From positions 43,996,187 to 44,060,186 of the forward strand of contig NC_054712.1 of NCBI RefSeq assembly GCF_016097555.1: a DNA stretch of 64,000 bases. The letters run 5' to 3'. Both the position numbers and the translations under genes were made by a program. The DNA is from Gigantopelta aegis (taxonomy: Eukaryota; Mollusca; Gastropoda; Neomphalida; Peltospiridae). Positions 22,234 to 33,992 of this stretch are shown piece by piece. The stretch's first letter is position 1. Each line of letters begins with the position of its first letter. Under the pieces are notes generated by a model. It made no database searches. It was not told where the DNA came from and was given only the letters and a program-made list of their open reading frames with translations.

Positions 22234-23012
22234 ATGACTCCGGTTTTGAACTGAGACACATAATATACATGTATATATGACAGGACAGAAAAACGAGGCT
22301 TCTATTACAAGTTATAGCAGACAATTCTCAACAAATCAAAAGAGAGACTTGAACGCAGCTCTGTCACATTTGACAAAAACACCAAATCGACAAGTTGCAC
22401 GCCCGAAAGCACATACGTCTTTTTGCACAATTACGCAACCTGTCCTTTCCGAGAATAATATCACACAAATCACACAAACACGGTAACACTAAAACAACTT
22501 TATCCCTTTCAAGTCTTCACATTCACGTTTCACTAATTCAGCTTTTGACAACTGAAAGTTTAATATAGTAACTGATAAATCTTCTAAATAATTTGACGCT
22601 CCCTTATGTTAATTAGTTCAAAATTCATACTCTAACCGCTTTACCACAAGTTTTCGATTTAAGTATACAGATTGTTCAATTCTTAATTAATTATCGTTTG
22701 CTATTTTTGAAGAAAAAAAACCTGTTTGCGTTATCAGTTGATGATCAGTTATTTTAAATTTATAACTTTTTATCCACATTTGATTCAGAAAATTAAAATT
22801 TATAAAACCTTATGTAAATCATTATAATAAATCGGAGATTTGACGGAAAAAATGAATGTAACTTTCTAAGGGAATTCCCTTATTTTTGTATTGATACAGT
22901 TGTAAATCATTGTGGAATAGAGTTCGATTTTTTTAAATTATAGTTTTGTATAATGGCAATATTAATGCATTTGGAATTATAAGAATGGAACATCATATTT
23001 TTATATATTATA
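22234..23012. other. AT-rich intergenic, no gene seen
   Basis: No repeat or coding signal that I can support. Confidence 0.5.
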
Positions 23013-23027
23013 TTACACACTAATGTA

Positions 23028-23309
23028 TGAACGGCTTCGCGCTAACGCGCTGCGCCATTCAAACAGTGTGTAAAACGGTTTTGGTGCTTATCATCGCATG
23101 AACGTCAAAAATATAACGTTCAGTTGTTAAATATTGACTATCTTACGTCTAATATATAGTTTATGTCCATGGGCCGTATAGTTTATGTTCATGAGCCGCA
23201 AGGCTTAAGCAAATAAACTATACTATACCCACTTTGTGATACCTTTCACTATATATGGGTTAATCTTGATGGAATTAAAACGTGTTAATCACCATGTTAC
23301 ACACACTTG
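23028..23309. mobile_element. 282-bp insertion flanked by 15-bp direct repeats
   Basis: TTACACACTAATGTA occurs exactly at 23013-23027 and 23310-23324. The insert begins TGAACGGCTTCGCGCTAACG and holds a repeated TATAGTTTATG block. It lacks an obvious tRNA head. The long duplication is typical of LINE-driven retroposition. Confidence 0.6.
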
Positions 23310-23429
23310 TTACACACTAATGTAGACAGGTTTGTTTCACGATGTATAAAATTAAAAACCCCCACAACCAAACAAATCAGCAACATGGCGATATTTAGCG
23401 ACAACTGTTCGTATCGACAACACACGAAT

Positions 23430-23641
23430 TAGATATTATAAAGGGTACAAGACGAGAGCGAAGCACAACATTCAGCGATCGGGGTCACGGCCGTCACGCA
23501 ACAGGGACCGTAAAGTACTACCAAAGTACGATAACCTAAATACATTACTTACTAAGCAGAACAGGTCATCTGTTATTGACCTTAAGATTATTTGATCATA
23601 GGTCGATTCTAGAGTTTGGACACGAAAATTCGGGTACTCTG
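23430..23641 (+). promoter_or_regulatory. UGT-C promoter and non-coding first exon (proposed)
   Basis: TATAAAGG lies near 23436. GTACAAGACGAGAGCG and a GGGTCA half-site (23482-23487) follow. The module ends TTTGGACACGAAAATTC...TCTG followed by donor GTAAGTTT at 23642. UGT-D has TTTGGACACAGACATTC before the same donor. Splicing to the acceptor at 26867 would remove a 3.2-kb intron. Confidence 0.5.
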
Positions 23642-23958
23642 GTAAGTTTTTAGCACAGTTGTATTACTAATTTACTTATATAAACTGTTGCATTGTGTCG
23701 GCTGAACAGGCTTTTATCAGCTGCTTATTTTGTGTACGGGTTTTCCTTCCCCACGCTTCGTCTATTAATAGTCCGGAGACCACCTCTATGTAGTAATTCG
23801 TGTTTTGTCAGTTGTTTCATATTGGTGTTTGTTCATTACGCTTTTTTTACGTGGATTACAACTAATTGTGAGGGTAAAATGATGGAAATATATGGTCAAA
23901 AGGTCTCAGGTTAGCACATTTACCCCGAATATCTCTATCATGTTCCCCCAAATTGGAG

Positions 23959-23961
<3 letters not shown>

Positions 23962-24004
<43 letters not shown>

Positions 24005-24026
24005 TACAGATACAGATACAGATATA
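23962..24026. repeat. TA microsatellite followed by AGATAC repeats
   Basis: About 38 bases of TA, then four to five AGATAC units. It lies in the proposed UGT-C intron. Confidence 0.9.
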
Positions 24027-24149
24027 TAACATGGAGAATAATGGTTACAAATAAATAAATCACTCGTTTCTCTAATACATTTGCCTTGACGCGATATCAA
24101 TTCTAAAGTAGTTTGTGTCATCAGAAGGCATAGATCGTTTTATTGCAGT

Positions 24150-25640
24150 ATGTATTGTTACGGACGCCTGTCTCCAGACGTTGTAACAGCGAAGGTGGTG
24201 AATTACTAAGAAAATATATATAATATGGTTCGACGAGCCCCCAGTCTGCAGAAATGGCAGACGATTAAACTAATACTTCAGTTTATAATGAATGATCACT
24301 TCTGACTTTCTCTAAACAACAAAACCAACACAAATCAACATGTAATCATTTAATACATAAACAGCTAACTGTCACCAAGGTGACTTACACTGAATACAAC
24401 AATCTGTTGTACTGACCACTGCTCAAACTACGACACTCACTTTATATGTTCTCTATACAAATGTTCAATGATATCATCATGTAGATTCATTCGGCTGATA
24501 GGACGGTTCCCTCAGTTCAGCTCTGCGGCACTTTCAAACGACAGGTAGATAACTGGACTTCAATAAGCTTCAGTTCTGCGACTCTTCAATAATATGTTAC
24601 TCCAACAATATTGTCCTCTGTGGACATCAGGTACGTGGTTGTACACTCCGACCCTTTCTTCAGTCAAACAGCCGTAACGTCGCTTGGCACGGAGCTTCTA
24701 TGGAACTGCTACACCAAACCTCAGACAAGACTTTTATGCACCAGGCATGGTCCTTGGAGATATGAGGTAATCTCACGTAACATTATATAGTTCACATTGG
24801 ATTCACAAGCACCAACCGTTTTATGTTGGCAGTAAATACATTATACGCTTGTGAATGACACATGATAGTTTCTTTGACTTCCACAACAAATTAAGCTCTC
24901 ATCAGTAGCAGATAAATAGATAGGCCGCGTTGTTTCCACAGCTTTGTAATGAGTGTTCGTAGTGAGTGTTCCAACGTTTAATTATTGTTAGTTGCACACA
25001 TATGGTGGTTAGTGAGTTTAGTGTCGTTGGGATGTTTAAACAGATGGCCTTACACATGATGTCTGTCTGCTATACATCTGACATCATGACAGTATATACT
25101 CACGGAAAAAAATAAATCATATGCATCATTAGAATTTCAATGATACTTTTGTTTATAGTCAAACCCTTTCGTTAGCCACGCATTGGCTATTTATCTGTTG
25201 AAAGTAGAGTGGTCAAGTCTGGTCTTCTGAACCTAGAGCGTGGTCTATACCGTGATTGGAGTGTCGTCAGTGACACTGTAACAGGACAATGCATTGCTGA
25301 ACAGTCGTTGTCGTAATTATTGATCTCGTAGCCAGTTCGTGCAGTTCTTCCGCTAATTGGCCTTAAGAGTGGGATGTTACGGGGGTGGGGATAACATTCG
25401 CGTTTCTTTCTTCTGTTGCTCAGTACAGCATATTATCATTATATTATTCTATGTATTGTTATCTCCTGTAAAGCCCGTCTTGTGCCTGTAAAATAGTGTT
25501 ATTGTATTTTCCTCATGTGCCGTTGTGTAACGGCCTGATCGTTATAAAGTTCTGTTCTGTTCTGTTTTGTATGGTATGTCTCTTGACGTTTCCAAATTAA
25601 TTCGTAGGAGTTCTAGTCTGGCATAGCCGTCTTGCAAACG
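24150..25640. other. Unassigned region in the UGT-C 5' intron, possible solo LTR pieces
   Basis: No coding frame. TGTTACGG occurs at about 24155 and 25375. TATAAAGTTCTGTTCTGTTC at about 25540 resembles the promoter part of some LTR elements. I found no paired LTR or gag/pol sequence, so this remains a guess. Confidence 0.25.
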
Positions 25641-25812
25641 CGACGTCACACTTAGGCTCCCTAAATACAGAAGATCTTCAGTACTCGTAATTGTTGGTGA
25701 CATCTCCACAGACACTGTGTGGTTTTTTGAAGAACACTAATAAACACCACGACGGCTAGCAATAATAGTGTATCTGTAACAGGCTGCATGTACAATTTCT
25801 ATTAAATGTGTA

Positions 25813-26202
25813 TTAAAGGGACATTCCTGAGTTTGCTGCAATTTTAAAGATGTTATCGACTAACAAAGACTTTTTAACGATTGCAATTACATATCAAATA
25901 CATTTTTCTGCATAAAATATTAGTGGCTGTATATAAAACGTGTTTCTGTTCGTTCTACTATTTGTACTAGGTTAAATTTCATTTTATTTCCTAAAAAGGT
26001 TTTTTTCGTACGTACAAAATTATTTGAAGACAAAATCCAGTTTGGGCTTCTTGCAAATATTAAGACGACCAGAAACACATTGAAAATACAGACACTGATA
26101 TTCTAAACAAGAAAATATATTTAATATGCAAGTTTAATCGTAGAAATATTTTATTAGTCGGAAACATGTTACAATGCAGCAAACTCAGAGATGTCCCTTT
26201 AA
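25813..26202. mobile_element. TTAA-type palindromic MITE, family R, full length
   Basis: Inverted ends TTAAAGGGACATTCCTGAG and CAGAGATGTCCCTTTAA, bounded by TTAA (25813-25816 and 26199-26202). Confidence 0.8.
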
Positions 26203-26878
26203 TGTTTAATACAAGACTGTATGTCAATTGTGTGTCAATCAAAGTATGAAAGAACGTTTGAAAGGTGAATGAACCTGAATGCATTTATTTTGATTAATGT
26301 TAGCATTAACATTTTATTTGTTTTAAATCATTCTATTCCTGAATGGAACGGGAATGATAAGCAACACAAAATAAAATCAATGATACAACCAATGCCACAC
26401 AATAAAACAACAACAACAACAACAACAAAATACACTTTTTTCTTTTGGTCAAATCTTAGAAACGGCGTATAGAGCTATTACATTGTTCTATTTTAAATGT
26501 TAGCGTTTTAATTTTATTTGTTTTAAATCATACAATTCAAGAGTGGAAATTCAAGGAAACGCCCAATGCCACATAATGCACAATACAGAAAACAAATTGT
26601 TGATCAAATATTAGCATCAGTGTATAGAGCTATTGTGTTCAAACTATTAAGCCATGATCACACTAAGAATTATACAGAGTGGAAACGTATGCATTTATGA
26701 ATAGCACTGATCAATGCTTATGCGTTAAACCTGTGTGAGATACTGATGACTGCATCACGTATTCGCCACTCTTATGAACATATTTCACGAAAATGATACC
26801 TCTGCGTTACGGCACGAACAGCACACACACATGGTTACTAAATATAGTTTCTCCGTTCCTATTTCAGCATCAAACACA
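26203..26878. other. Distal part of the UGT-C 5' intron
   Basis: AT-rich. Two diverged copies of a TTAGCATT...TTTTATTTGTTTTAAATCAT segment occur near 26300 and 26500. The acceptor ATTTCAG is at 26861-26867. Confidence 0.5.
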
Positions 26879-28405
26879 ATGCAGGTTTTGATACTTTTCG
26901 CCGTTATTCAGATGGCCCTGACGGCTAAAGTTCTGATGACGTTTTCTCCAATGACAAGTCACTGTCTGGAAATGGCTGCCATTGGCAACGAACTGGTCAA
27001 GAGGGGTCACAGCGTGTCAGCGTATGTTCCAAACTTCTTCGACACAAGACACTGCTTTCAGAATTCTAAGATTCAACTTGTAACCTATGATGTGAGCGAA
27101 ACCAACAAAGGTGTTTATCAAGCGGCAATTGGTGCCATAGAGAGAAACGTAGTCACGAGAGAAAAGAGTATTTTTCAGGCTCTCATGCAAGCAGTCGTTG
27201 CCATCAACAGTATTTGTGACAGCCAGCTCTCAAACCGAGATCAACTAGATCAGTTGAAAGAGGCCGGATATGACGTAGCCATGACGGAGGGTCTCCCAAT
27301 CGCCTACTGCTATTATCTTGTCCCGTACTACATGGATGTTCCTACTGTATCTGTTGGTAGCGCTTTTGTCGGTTTTGACAGCGGAGAGGTGTTTCAGCCC
27401 TACACCTACCCTCATCCAATTGGCCCGTACACTAACGAAATGACAGCTTTACAGAGAATTCTCAACAGCCTGCACTACCTTATTTTGACTTTGATGACAC
27501 CAATACTTAAAAGCCCGTTAGATCTCACCAAATATGGCGATCCGTTCACGAACGTTGTCCCGGAGACGTTGTTCCGAGAATCGATGCTGTATCTCGAGAA
27601 TTCTGACTACATTGCCGATTATCCTAAAGCTACCTTCCCCAACTTCGTCCAGGTAGGGGGGTTGACAGTCCGCCCCCCATCACTTCTACCTAATGACCTG
27701 AAGACATACTTCGACAACTCGAAGACTGGAGTCATTTTGGTTTCGTTTGGAAGTATGCTGAAATTGGAGTCCGCAGAGTTCATCCAGCGATTAGTGTCTG
27801 CTTTGAACCAACTTCCATACGACATCATCTTAAAATCAAACAGAAACTCGCAAGCGGACAATATCAGGATTGTAAAATGGCTGCCACAAAATGACGTTCT
27901 CGCCCATCCAAAGATTCGACTGTTTGTGTCTCACTGTGGTAAAAATGGATTTTTCGAATCCTTATACCATTCGGTTCCTATCATATGTACACCTTTGAAC
28001 GCAGACGCCTTCCAAACAGCCATTAAAGTCAACCACCACAGAATCGGGACAACTATGGACATTCTAACTGCCACATCAGAGGAAATGGTTCAAACCTTAA
28101 AATCCGTGTTGAACGACTCGTCCATTTCTTCCAATATGCGGCGGATGTCTCAGCTCTTCAGGGACAGACCGGAAACAGGGGCGGAGAGAGGGGCGAGCGC
28201 CATAGAACATGTGATGAAATATGGAGGCAGACATCTCAAGCCGCCCACCAACAGACTGAACTATTTTCAGTACACACTGGGTGAACTCTGGTTTGTGATT
28301 TTCAGTTTCATCTTGCTGGTAATCTATGGAGTGTTGGCGTTGTTTAGATGCATCTGCTGTAGAAAGTCTTCTGTGTCCGTTTCATTTTCAAAAAAATCCA
28401 ACTGA
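26879..28405 (+). CDS. UGT-C: UDP-glycosyltransferase (GT1), intact coding exon
   Basis: 508 codons. The open frame extends upstream to 26774, but I place the start at 26879. That ATG is 12 nt after the TTTCAG acceptor and matches the paralogues, while the upstream part would be intron. Signal peptide 1-16, catalytic His in SPMTSH, AMTEGLP with Glu at the catalytic-Asp position, SYHCGKN-type signature region reading FVSHCGKNGFFES, then NADAFQ with Asp-Ala in place of Asp-Gln. C-terminal helix and KKSN tail. From about codon 410 to the stop, and 10 nt beyond, it is nearly identical to UGT-D (one difference seen in about 390 bases), whereas the N-terminal halves differ clearly. That pattern indicates recent conversion or exchange. 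The proposed first exon is at 23430-23641. Confidence 0.93.
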   Translation: MQVLILFAVIQMALTAKVLMTFSPMTSHCLEMAAIGNELVKRGHSVSAYVPNFFDTRHCFQNSKIQLVTYDVSETNKGVYQAAIGAIERNVVTREKSIFQALMQAVVAINSICDSQLSNRDQLDQLKEAGYDVAMTEGLPIAYCYYLVPYYMDVPTVSVGSAFVGFDSGEVFQPYTYPHPIGPYTNEMTALQRILNSLHYLILTLMTPILKSPLDLTKYGDPFTNVVPETLFRESMLYLENSDYIADYPKATFPNFVQVGGLTVRPPSLLPNDLKTYFDNSKTGVILVSFGSMLKLESAEFIQRLVSALNQLPYDIILKSNRNSQADNIRIVKWLPQNDVLAHPKIRLFVSHCGKNGFFESLYHSVPIICTPLNADAFQTAIKVNHHRIGTTMDILTATSEEMVQTLKSVLNDSSISSNMRRMSQLFRDRPETGAERGASAIEHVMKYGGRHLKPPTNRLNYFQYTLGELWFVIFSFILLVIYGVLALFRCICCRKSSVSVSFSKKSN

Positions 28406-29875
28406 ATCTCAGTAACAGAACTATTAGTATTTTGAAAATTTTATATCTGCACAAGGTAGATTCAAGTAAAAAGGATGTTCTGCATATATCACCACTGGCC
28501 CCGTGAGTCAATATCTAGTTTTTGGAATCCTATTGCTTTAAAATTGACCTTGGATGATTAAAGTGCTCAAGATAATTATTCAGACTGGAATTATCAGCAA
28601 CAATGTTTAGTTTTAGTTTGTTACTTTGCGTAGAGTAACACATATTATGTATGGTATATCTATATTGCTTTGTGTGATCATAGCGAATAGGATCAACGCA
28701 TCCACTGATATACCAGTACAAGAAAGGGTCTACGGGCGACGGTGTTTATATACGTGGCTAGATCTATTACACGCCACATAGCAGTCAGACTATGGGCCAT
28801 AAACATGCGTGTGAACCACGAGCTTGTGGCTGTAGCATCTCTCACAAACTATTACCTAAGAAAGTGGATTTTTAATTAATTATTTATTTACGATATAGAA
28901 AGTTGTTGTTTTACCTTTCGCAAGGTTTGCACAAATTTGCAGTGCTTAATTTCAAATGTGCGTCATAATATTATATATAATTTGTAATTATTTATTAATT
29001 TATTTCTCTATTTAATATAATATTTACAGCATTAAGTTTAAATAAAGGGCCAAATCCAATATGGCTGTCACTGTATGAAGAGGAATATGAACACTGCCAT
29101 AACATTTAAACCAATAAAAATTAATATATTCCATCCTTCTACAAACATGGGGGAAGGAGGGTGTGGGGGAGGGGGGGGGGGGGGTGTGGAATAATTTCAG
29201 TTTGGTTTAACTTAAAAAGAACAATAAAAGTGTTTTGGAAATGACAAAAAAAATTTAAAAAATGTGTGTGTCCAGTTTAGGAAATAATCGGCTCAGAAAC
29301 AAATAACTTGTAGTAAATTCCATGACATAAAAGGCGTTCCGTGTGGGACGGACTGTAATGTTGGTTGCTTGTGACAGGCTAGATATATCGGAAAAAAGAA
29401 AATTCATGTTTCAAAACAATAATCGTCATACTACAATTAAAGATGATCGAAATTTAATGAAATGACACATTAAATAAGCCATGCTAATATATCCAGTAGT
29501 AACTGAACTGGTTTGTTTTACTAAGTATTAAGGGATCACACCTCTATTTCAGCCAAGTAGGGGAATTTAGTTCTATGAAAAAGAGTACCACCTTTCTGTA
29601 TTTTATTATGTTGGTGTCTGAACAGATTTGACAGTAAGATTATGGAATATTGGAATGGGAACATTGGGAACATCATGATTATGACATATCAAACTGACAT
29701 ATGCCACATCTGCTTAGCTACAGGGAATTGTTTACTCTGCATGTGCTACATATATTTAACGAGACTTGCCTTCCCTCAATGACACCATGTGTGAAGGAGG
29801 CTGGGTTATTACAGTTGCAGATGGAGAAATTTGAATTTGATTTACTTAAATCGTATGAAAAGGCTGCTATCAGCT
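28406..29875. other. Intergenic between UGT-C and UGT-D, no gene seen
   Basis: The conserved UGT 3' flank (GCACAAGGTAGA) lies just after the stop. An AATAAA is at 29041-29046. A G-run is near 29165-29190. The rest is AT-rich and unassigned. Confidence 0.5.
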
Positions 29876-30125
29876 GGGCCCAATTTCACAAAACATCGTT
29901 AACGTAGCTTTGCACGTAAACGTAAATCTACGACTAAACCACAATTCTTATTACTATTATAGTATACCAAATATAGTTAGAAATACACATATTTCATTTT
30001 CTTTTGTCCTTAAAATGATACATTTTCTGTAATATTGTAATTTTCTTCGAGAAATAGATGCAAAACCCTTGTAAATGTATGCCCTGTATAGCTACTAGTC
30101 ACAGACGTTTTGTGAAATTGCCCTA
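29876..30125. mobile_element. ~250-bp MITE with GGGC...TTTCACAAAAC termini
   Basis: The left CAATTTCACAAAACATCG is inverted at the right as GACGTTTTGTGAAATTGCCC. Fragments of related sequence (GGGCCAGTTTCACAAAG) are at 48392 and near 48960. Confidence 0.55.
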
Positions 30126-30329
30126 TGGTCTGGTAATATAGAGTAACTACCTTTGATAATTTAGTCAGTGCTTTATATTTGTATTATCACAAAGGTATAA
30201 TCGATAGTGGTGAGATACATTATAAAGAAACGCATAGCAACAGTTAACAATAACTGTCGGCAGAGACAACACACTGGTTTATTATTAACACTGTTGTTTG
30301 TCCACCTTGTATTTTGCATCGTAGATGTT

Positions 30330-30547
30330 TATAAAGACGAGTATGCTACATTAACGATCAAGAGGGTTCATATGTCCAGGTCATGACCTTGTTACCCGAC
30401 TGGAGCCGTATAGTATTGTATTAATTCGAAATCATAAAGTGACTCATGACGAAGCAAAACAGAATAATACTGACCATGGTAAGCAGTGACTGGTGTTAGT
30501 TTGTGTCAGCTAGTATACTCTTTGGACACAGACATTCAGCTTCAGTG
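30330..30547 (+). promoter_or_regulatory. UGT-D promoter and non-coding first exon (proposed)
   Basis: AAGACGAGTATGCTACATTAACG opens the shared module, broken only by substitutions. AGGTCATGACCT, a perfect palindrome of two AGGTCA half-sites, is at 30378-30389. GACTGGAGCCGTATAGTATT and TGACGAAGCAAAACAG follow. The module ends TTCAGTG before donor GTAAGTTT at 30548. Splicing to the acceptor at 33981 removes a 3.4-kb intron. Confidence 0.55.
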
Positions 30548-30582
30548 GTAAGTTTCCGGCAAAGAGTTTTTTTCTAATTACC

Positions 30583-30842
30583 ACTATATAAGGTAGCGCC
30601 AGCTGGAGAGATACTCGTATTTCCCTAGATAATTAATTATATGTAAAAGACGTGGTTGTACGTTTCGTCTGTTAACAGCGCGGACTAGGGACACCATCGA
30701 TGTTTACAGTTTACTATATAAGGTAGCGCCAGCTGGAGAGATACTCGTATTTCCCTACATAACTAATTATATGTAAAAGACGTGGTGTTACGTTTCGTCT
30801 GTTAACAGCGCGGACTAGGGACACCACCGATGTTTACAGTTT
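30583..30842 (+). repeat. Two tandem 130-bp copies starting TATATAAGG
   Basis: 30583-30712 and 30713-30842 differ at only about six positions. Each opens with ACTATATAAGGTAGCGCC. A diverged third copy of the 3' part is at about 31581-31655, beyond two MITEs. Confidence 0.85.
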
Positions 30843-30872
30843 ATCTAGTCTTAGTTCTCTTTATTATATATA

Positions 30873-31285
30873 TATACTCTTTAAAAAAAAGTAGATGAAC
30901 TTGAAATATTAATATCAACTATTAGACCACAGACATCCTAGTAAAGAACGTTCAGGTCTGTTTATCAACACATCGAAATACATTCCATAGTTTGCACATG
31001 CATCACGCAGTTGCCCCATACACGTGCGTTGGGTGTAATTCTCGATTTTGACAATTTCCAGGAAGGTCCATTGATCACCATGGAACATTATTTCTGTCAA
31101 TCTTTTTCATTCTGTTGTTATTGTTTTGTTTTTAGTCATTTTATTTGTTTGAATTTTCGATTTACTGATAAAAAAAACATCAACTTTCAAATTCACTTCT
31201 GACCCAAATCGTCATTTAAGATATACCGTACAATGTTCACAATTGTAAATTCTTATTAGAGTTCCTCTACTTGTTTGAAGAGTAT
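30873..31285. mobile_element. MITE family T, TA-flanked
   Basis: The left TATACTCTTTAAAAAAAAG is inverted at the right as CTTGTTTGAAGAGTATA. A second copy at 49238-49748 shares the interior (TTAGACCACAGACATCC). No transposase frame is seen. Confidence 0.6.
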
Positions 31286-31344
31286 ATATATATATAGTTT
31301 TGTATTGTTCAAATTGCCTCATTGCCTTTGAAAGTGCACGGAAA

Positions 31345-31541
31345 CAGTCCCGGTGTAAACGGAATGCAAGTCCGTAGGAACATTTGTCTGACCGGACTTA
31401 ATCTCCTGGGAATGCAGGTCCTAGGATAAAAACAACTTAAAAATAAACCAGGAATGAAAGTCCAGGTAGGACTATGGTTCCTAAGCTATGGAGGTCCGAT
31501 AGGACTACTGTTCCTACGGACCTGCGTTCCTTTTACACTGG
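31345..31541. mobile_element. ~197-bp MITE family U with ~30-bp TIRs
   Basis: Left CGGTGTAAACGGAATGCAAG and right inverse CAGTGTAAAAGGAACGCAGG share most positions, and both continue GTCCGTAGGAACA. The CAGTCCCGGTGTAAA end resembles hAT termini. The target duplication is not resolved. Confidence 0.55.
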
Positions 31542-31653
31542 CGTCGTTTAGGTTAACTACTGTATAGAATATATTATTTTCTGTTCCGTCTGTTAATAGA
31601 CCAGACTGATGACGCCATTAATATTTATAGTTGTTTTTTAATCTAGTCTTTGG

Positions 31654-31702
<49 letters not shown>

Positions 31703-32175
31703 ACTCAGAGTCACTATTGAAGGGTCACTCATATTGTTAGTACTACACATGTTAACGATGCCCGTCCAACACACTAATTATGAAAGAAGGAATGTATGGC
31801 CTTCGGGGATTATGTCCAGAGTGAGGTTTCCTAAGTAGCATTTGGATTTCAATACGAGTAATTGTAGTTCCGGTTATAGGCCACAACAAAATGATAAACG
31901 TTATGCAAACACATGTACCTACCATCAACCAAACAAATCGGTTGTCTGAACGCACCCATGTCTGAAATTCTGTATGTTGTGCCCGTGCAATGCGTTCTCA
32001 CCATGGGTATAAATGTGTACATGATTGCCATCCACATATTCACGCACACTTCAGTTGAAAATGCGTCGTGGGTGCATTGTGACAACACATTTGTTGGGTC
32101 CAGTGGTACACGCACATGCGCAAATACCTACTTACCTCGTTTAAGACACACATACATGGGCGGATACCTAAACAT
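31542..32175. other. Intron sequence, no gene seen
   Basis: Diverged third copy of the 130-bp repeat near 31581-31655, then a TA tract at about 31660-31694. The overlapping short ORFs carry no family features. Confidence 0.45.
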
Positions 32176-32465
32176 GGGGGTAGCATCGATCTCAGTCGGT
32201 AGAGAGCTCGCCTGGGGTTCTTGCGTCGTAGAACCACCCAAGTGGACCCATTCTCGGATTGTTGCCCCACGACTGTTATATGAAAGATCGTAGTATGTGC
32301 TATACTGACTGTGGTAAAGTGCATATGAAAGATCCCTTGTTGCTAATGAAAACATGTAGGGGTTTTCTGTCAACCTTCGAGTCAAAATTAGCACGTTTGT
32401 TATCCAATGGCCGATGATTAATAAATGTATGTACTTTATTGGTGTTTTGAAAGAAAACAGAATTT
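32176..32465 (+). repeat. S3 SINE
   Basis: Head ATCTCAGTCGGTAGAGAGC, the core CATATGAAAGATCCCTTG, and a decayed tail. Confidence 0.65.
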
Positions 32466-32550
32466 AACATATTCGTACGTATATACATTCATGAAATCTA
32501 TATGAGCTTCATGCACACGCAGGCGCGCCCACACACAAACACACATACGC

Positions 32551-32583
<33 letters not shown>

Positions 32584-33248
32584 TTCATACATGCATGCAT
32601 CAATATATATATATGCATACCTACATAACTATAGATAAACATATACATATATCTATACATGCATACATACATCCGCTAAATTCCACCCAGAATGTGATTT
32701 GTTTATTTAAATCTGATTTTTATACACATTAAAAATACTTTCTTGTGCTATTTTTACTTGTTCGATAGTTCTTTACAATTAGCTTTAAATAGAGGCTTAT
32801 ATGTGGCACGCCTGGAGAGATGTGTTTCGTCTGGCCAGTAGTTCTCTAATTTGAACAAGAATCAGTGTATTATATTGCTCACAACGTGTTGTTCTACTAA
32901 ACTTGGGATGATATTTGCGAATTGATGCGGGATTAGGATAGTAGAAGAACCTCCCCCCCCCCCCACACACACACACCAAAATTCCAGTTGTATCGAAAAC
33001 TGGCAGCAAAACCCTATTTTCACTAATTAACTTTAATGGTGAGGGTGTATAGTATTTATATGAATGGTCCATTTGCTGATTGAAACTTTGTATCATATTT
33101 ATCCAGATATGTTAGTGTTGTCGTCTGTGGGGTTTAGATTGCCGGTGTGCGACCTGTAGCAGTATAGTGTAGTCAGTCAGCACTGGTTACAATAATTATA
33201 AAACAAGCTGCAGTTTAACATTCTGCGGTACTTGCTGCTGCAGTAAAT
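32466..33248. other. Microsatellite-rich intron sequence
   Basis: CACG/CA repeats at about 32520-32582, ATGC/ATAC tracts to 32670, and a C-run with CA repeats at about 32952-32978. No gene is seen. Confidence 0.5.
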
Positions 33249-33510
33249 AAACCATTGGACCCAAGGCTGGTAGGTTTTGGGTTCGCCTATTGGTTTATCT
33301 GTTCATTAGGCAGGTGCATTAATTTCTCTCTCGCTAACCACTAAACACTAAGCATTCACCAGTCCTGAAAGAACGAAGGAATATTTTATTTAACAACGCA
33401 CTCAACACATTCTAATTACGGTTATATGGCGTCAAACACATTAACCAAACCTGACGAGATAGTCAATATATTGAGATGTGAGCCCAGGAAATCGTGTTTG
33501 AACCTTACTG
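33249..33510 (+). repeat. S4 SINE fragment containing a nested SINE tail
   Basis: S4 head and CTAACCACTAAACACTAAG at 33249-33365. An S1/S2 tail on the minus strand (TTTATTTAACAACGCACTCA) sits at about 33369-33441. The S4 end TTGAGATGTGAGCCCAGG follows. Confidence 0.55.
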
Positions 33511-33992
33511 GACATTAAGTTAAACGCCGAACATTAAGTTAGAATAAATGTTGTTGTTTTTTTTGTGTGTTTTTTAAACAGCACTGCATTTCAAAATTTT
33601 CTTTGACAGGTATTCATATAACTTTTACCAACACAAACAAATATAGACCGTCGAATGACAGTGTCAGGCAAAATATGTATGAACGATATCAAAATATGGA
33701 TGGCTTTTGGCAAATTGTAGAAACAGGGTATACAGATATCTGTTCAACCGATTAAGCCATGATCATCTACATAAAATGAAACTAAATACACGAATTAATA
33801 ACGTAGACCAATATTAATGTTTATAGAACACATTTTAAAACTTGTGTGATCCTTTGATCACTGTACCACGTACTCGACACTCTCAAGGACAAATCCCACG
33901 ATAGCTTTGCATGCTCTGCACCACAGTGAAGAGCAGTACACTTGGCGATATTAATATAATTTTTCTCTGTTGCTATTTCAGCATCAAACACA

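Noticed and set aside
24150-25640. Complete LTR retrotransposon
   Set aside because: Only weak LTR-like words; no paired LTRs, primer-binding site or gag/pol frames.
26774-26878. N-terminal extension of UGT-C (MNIFHENDTS...)
   Set aside because: It crosses the conserved splice acceptor and is absent from the paralogues; the start is at 26879.
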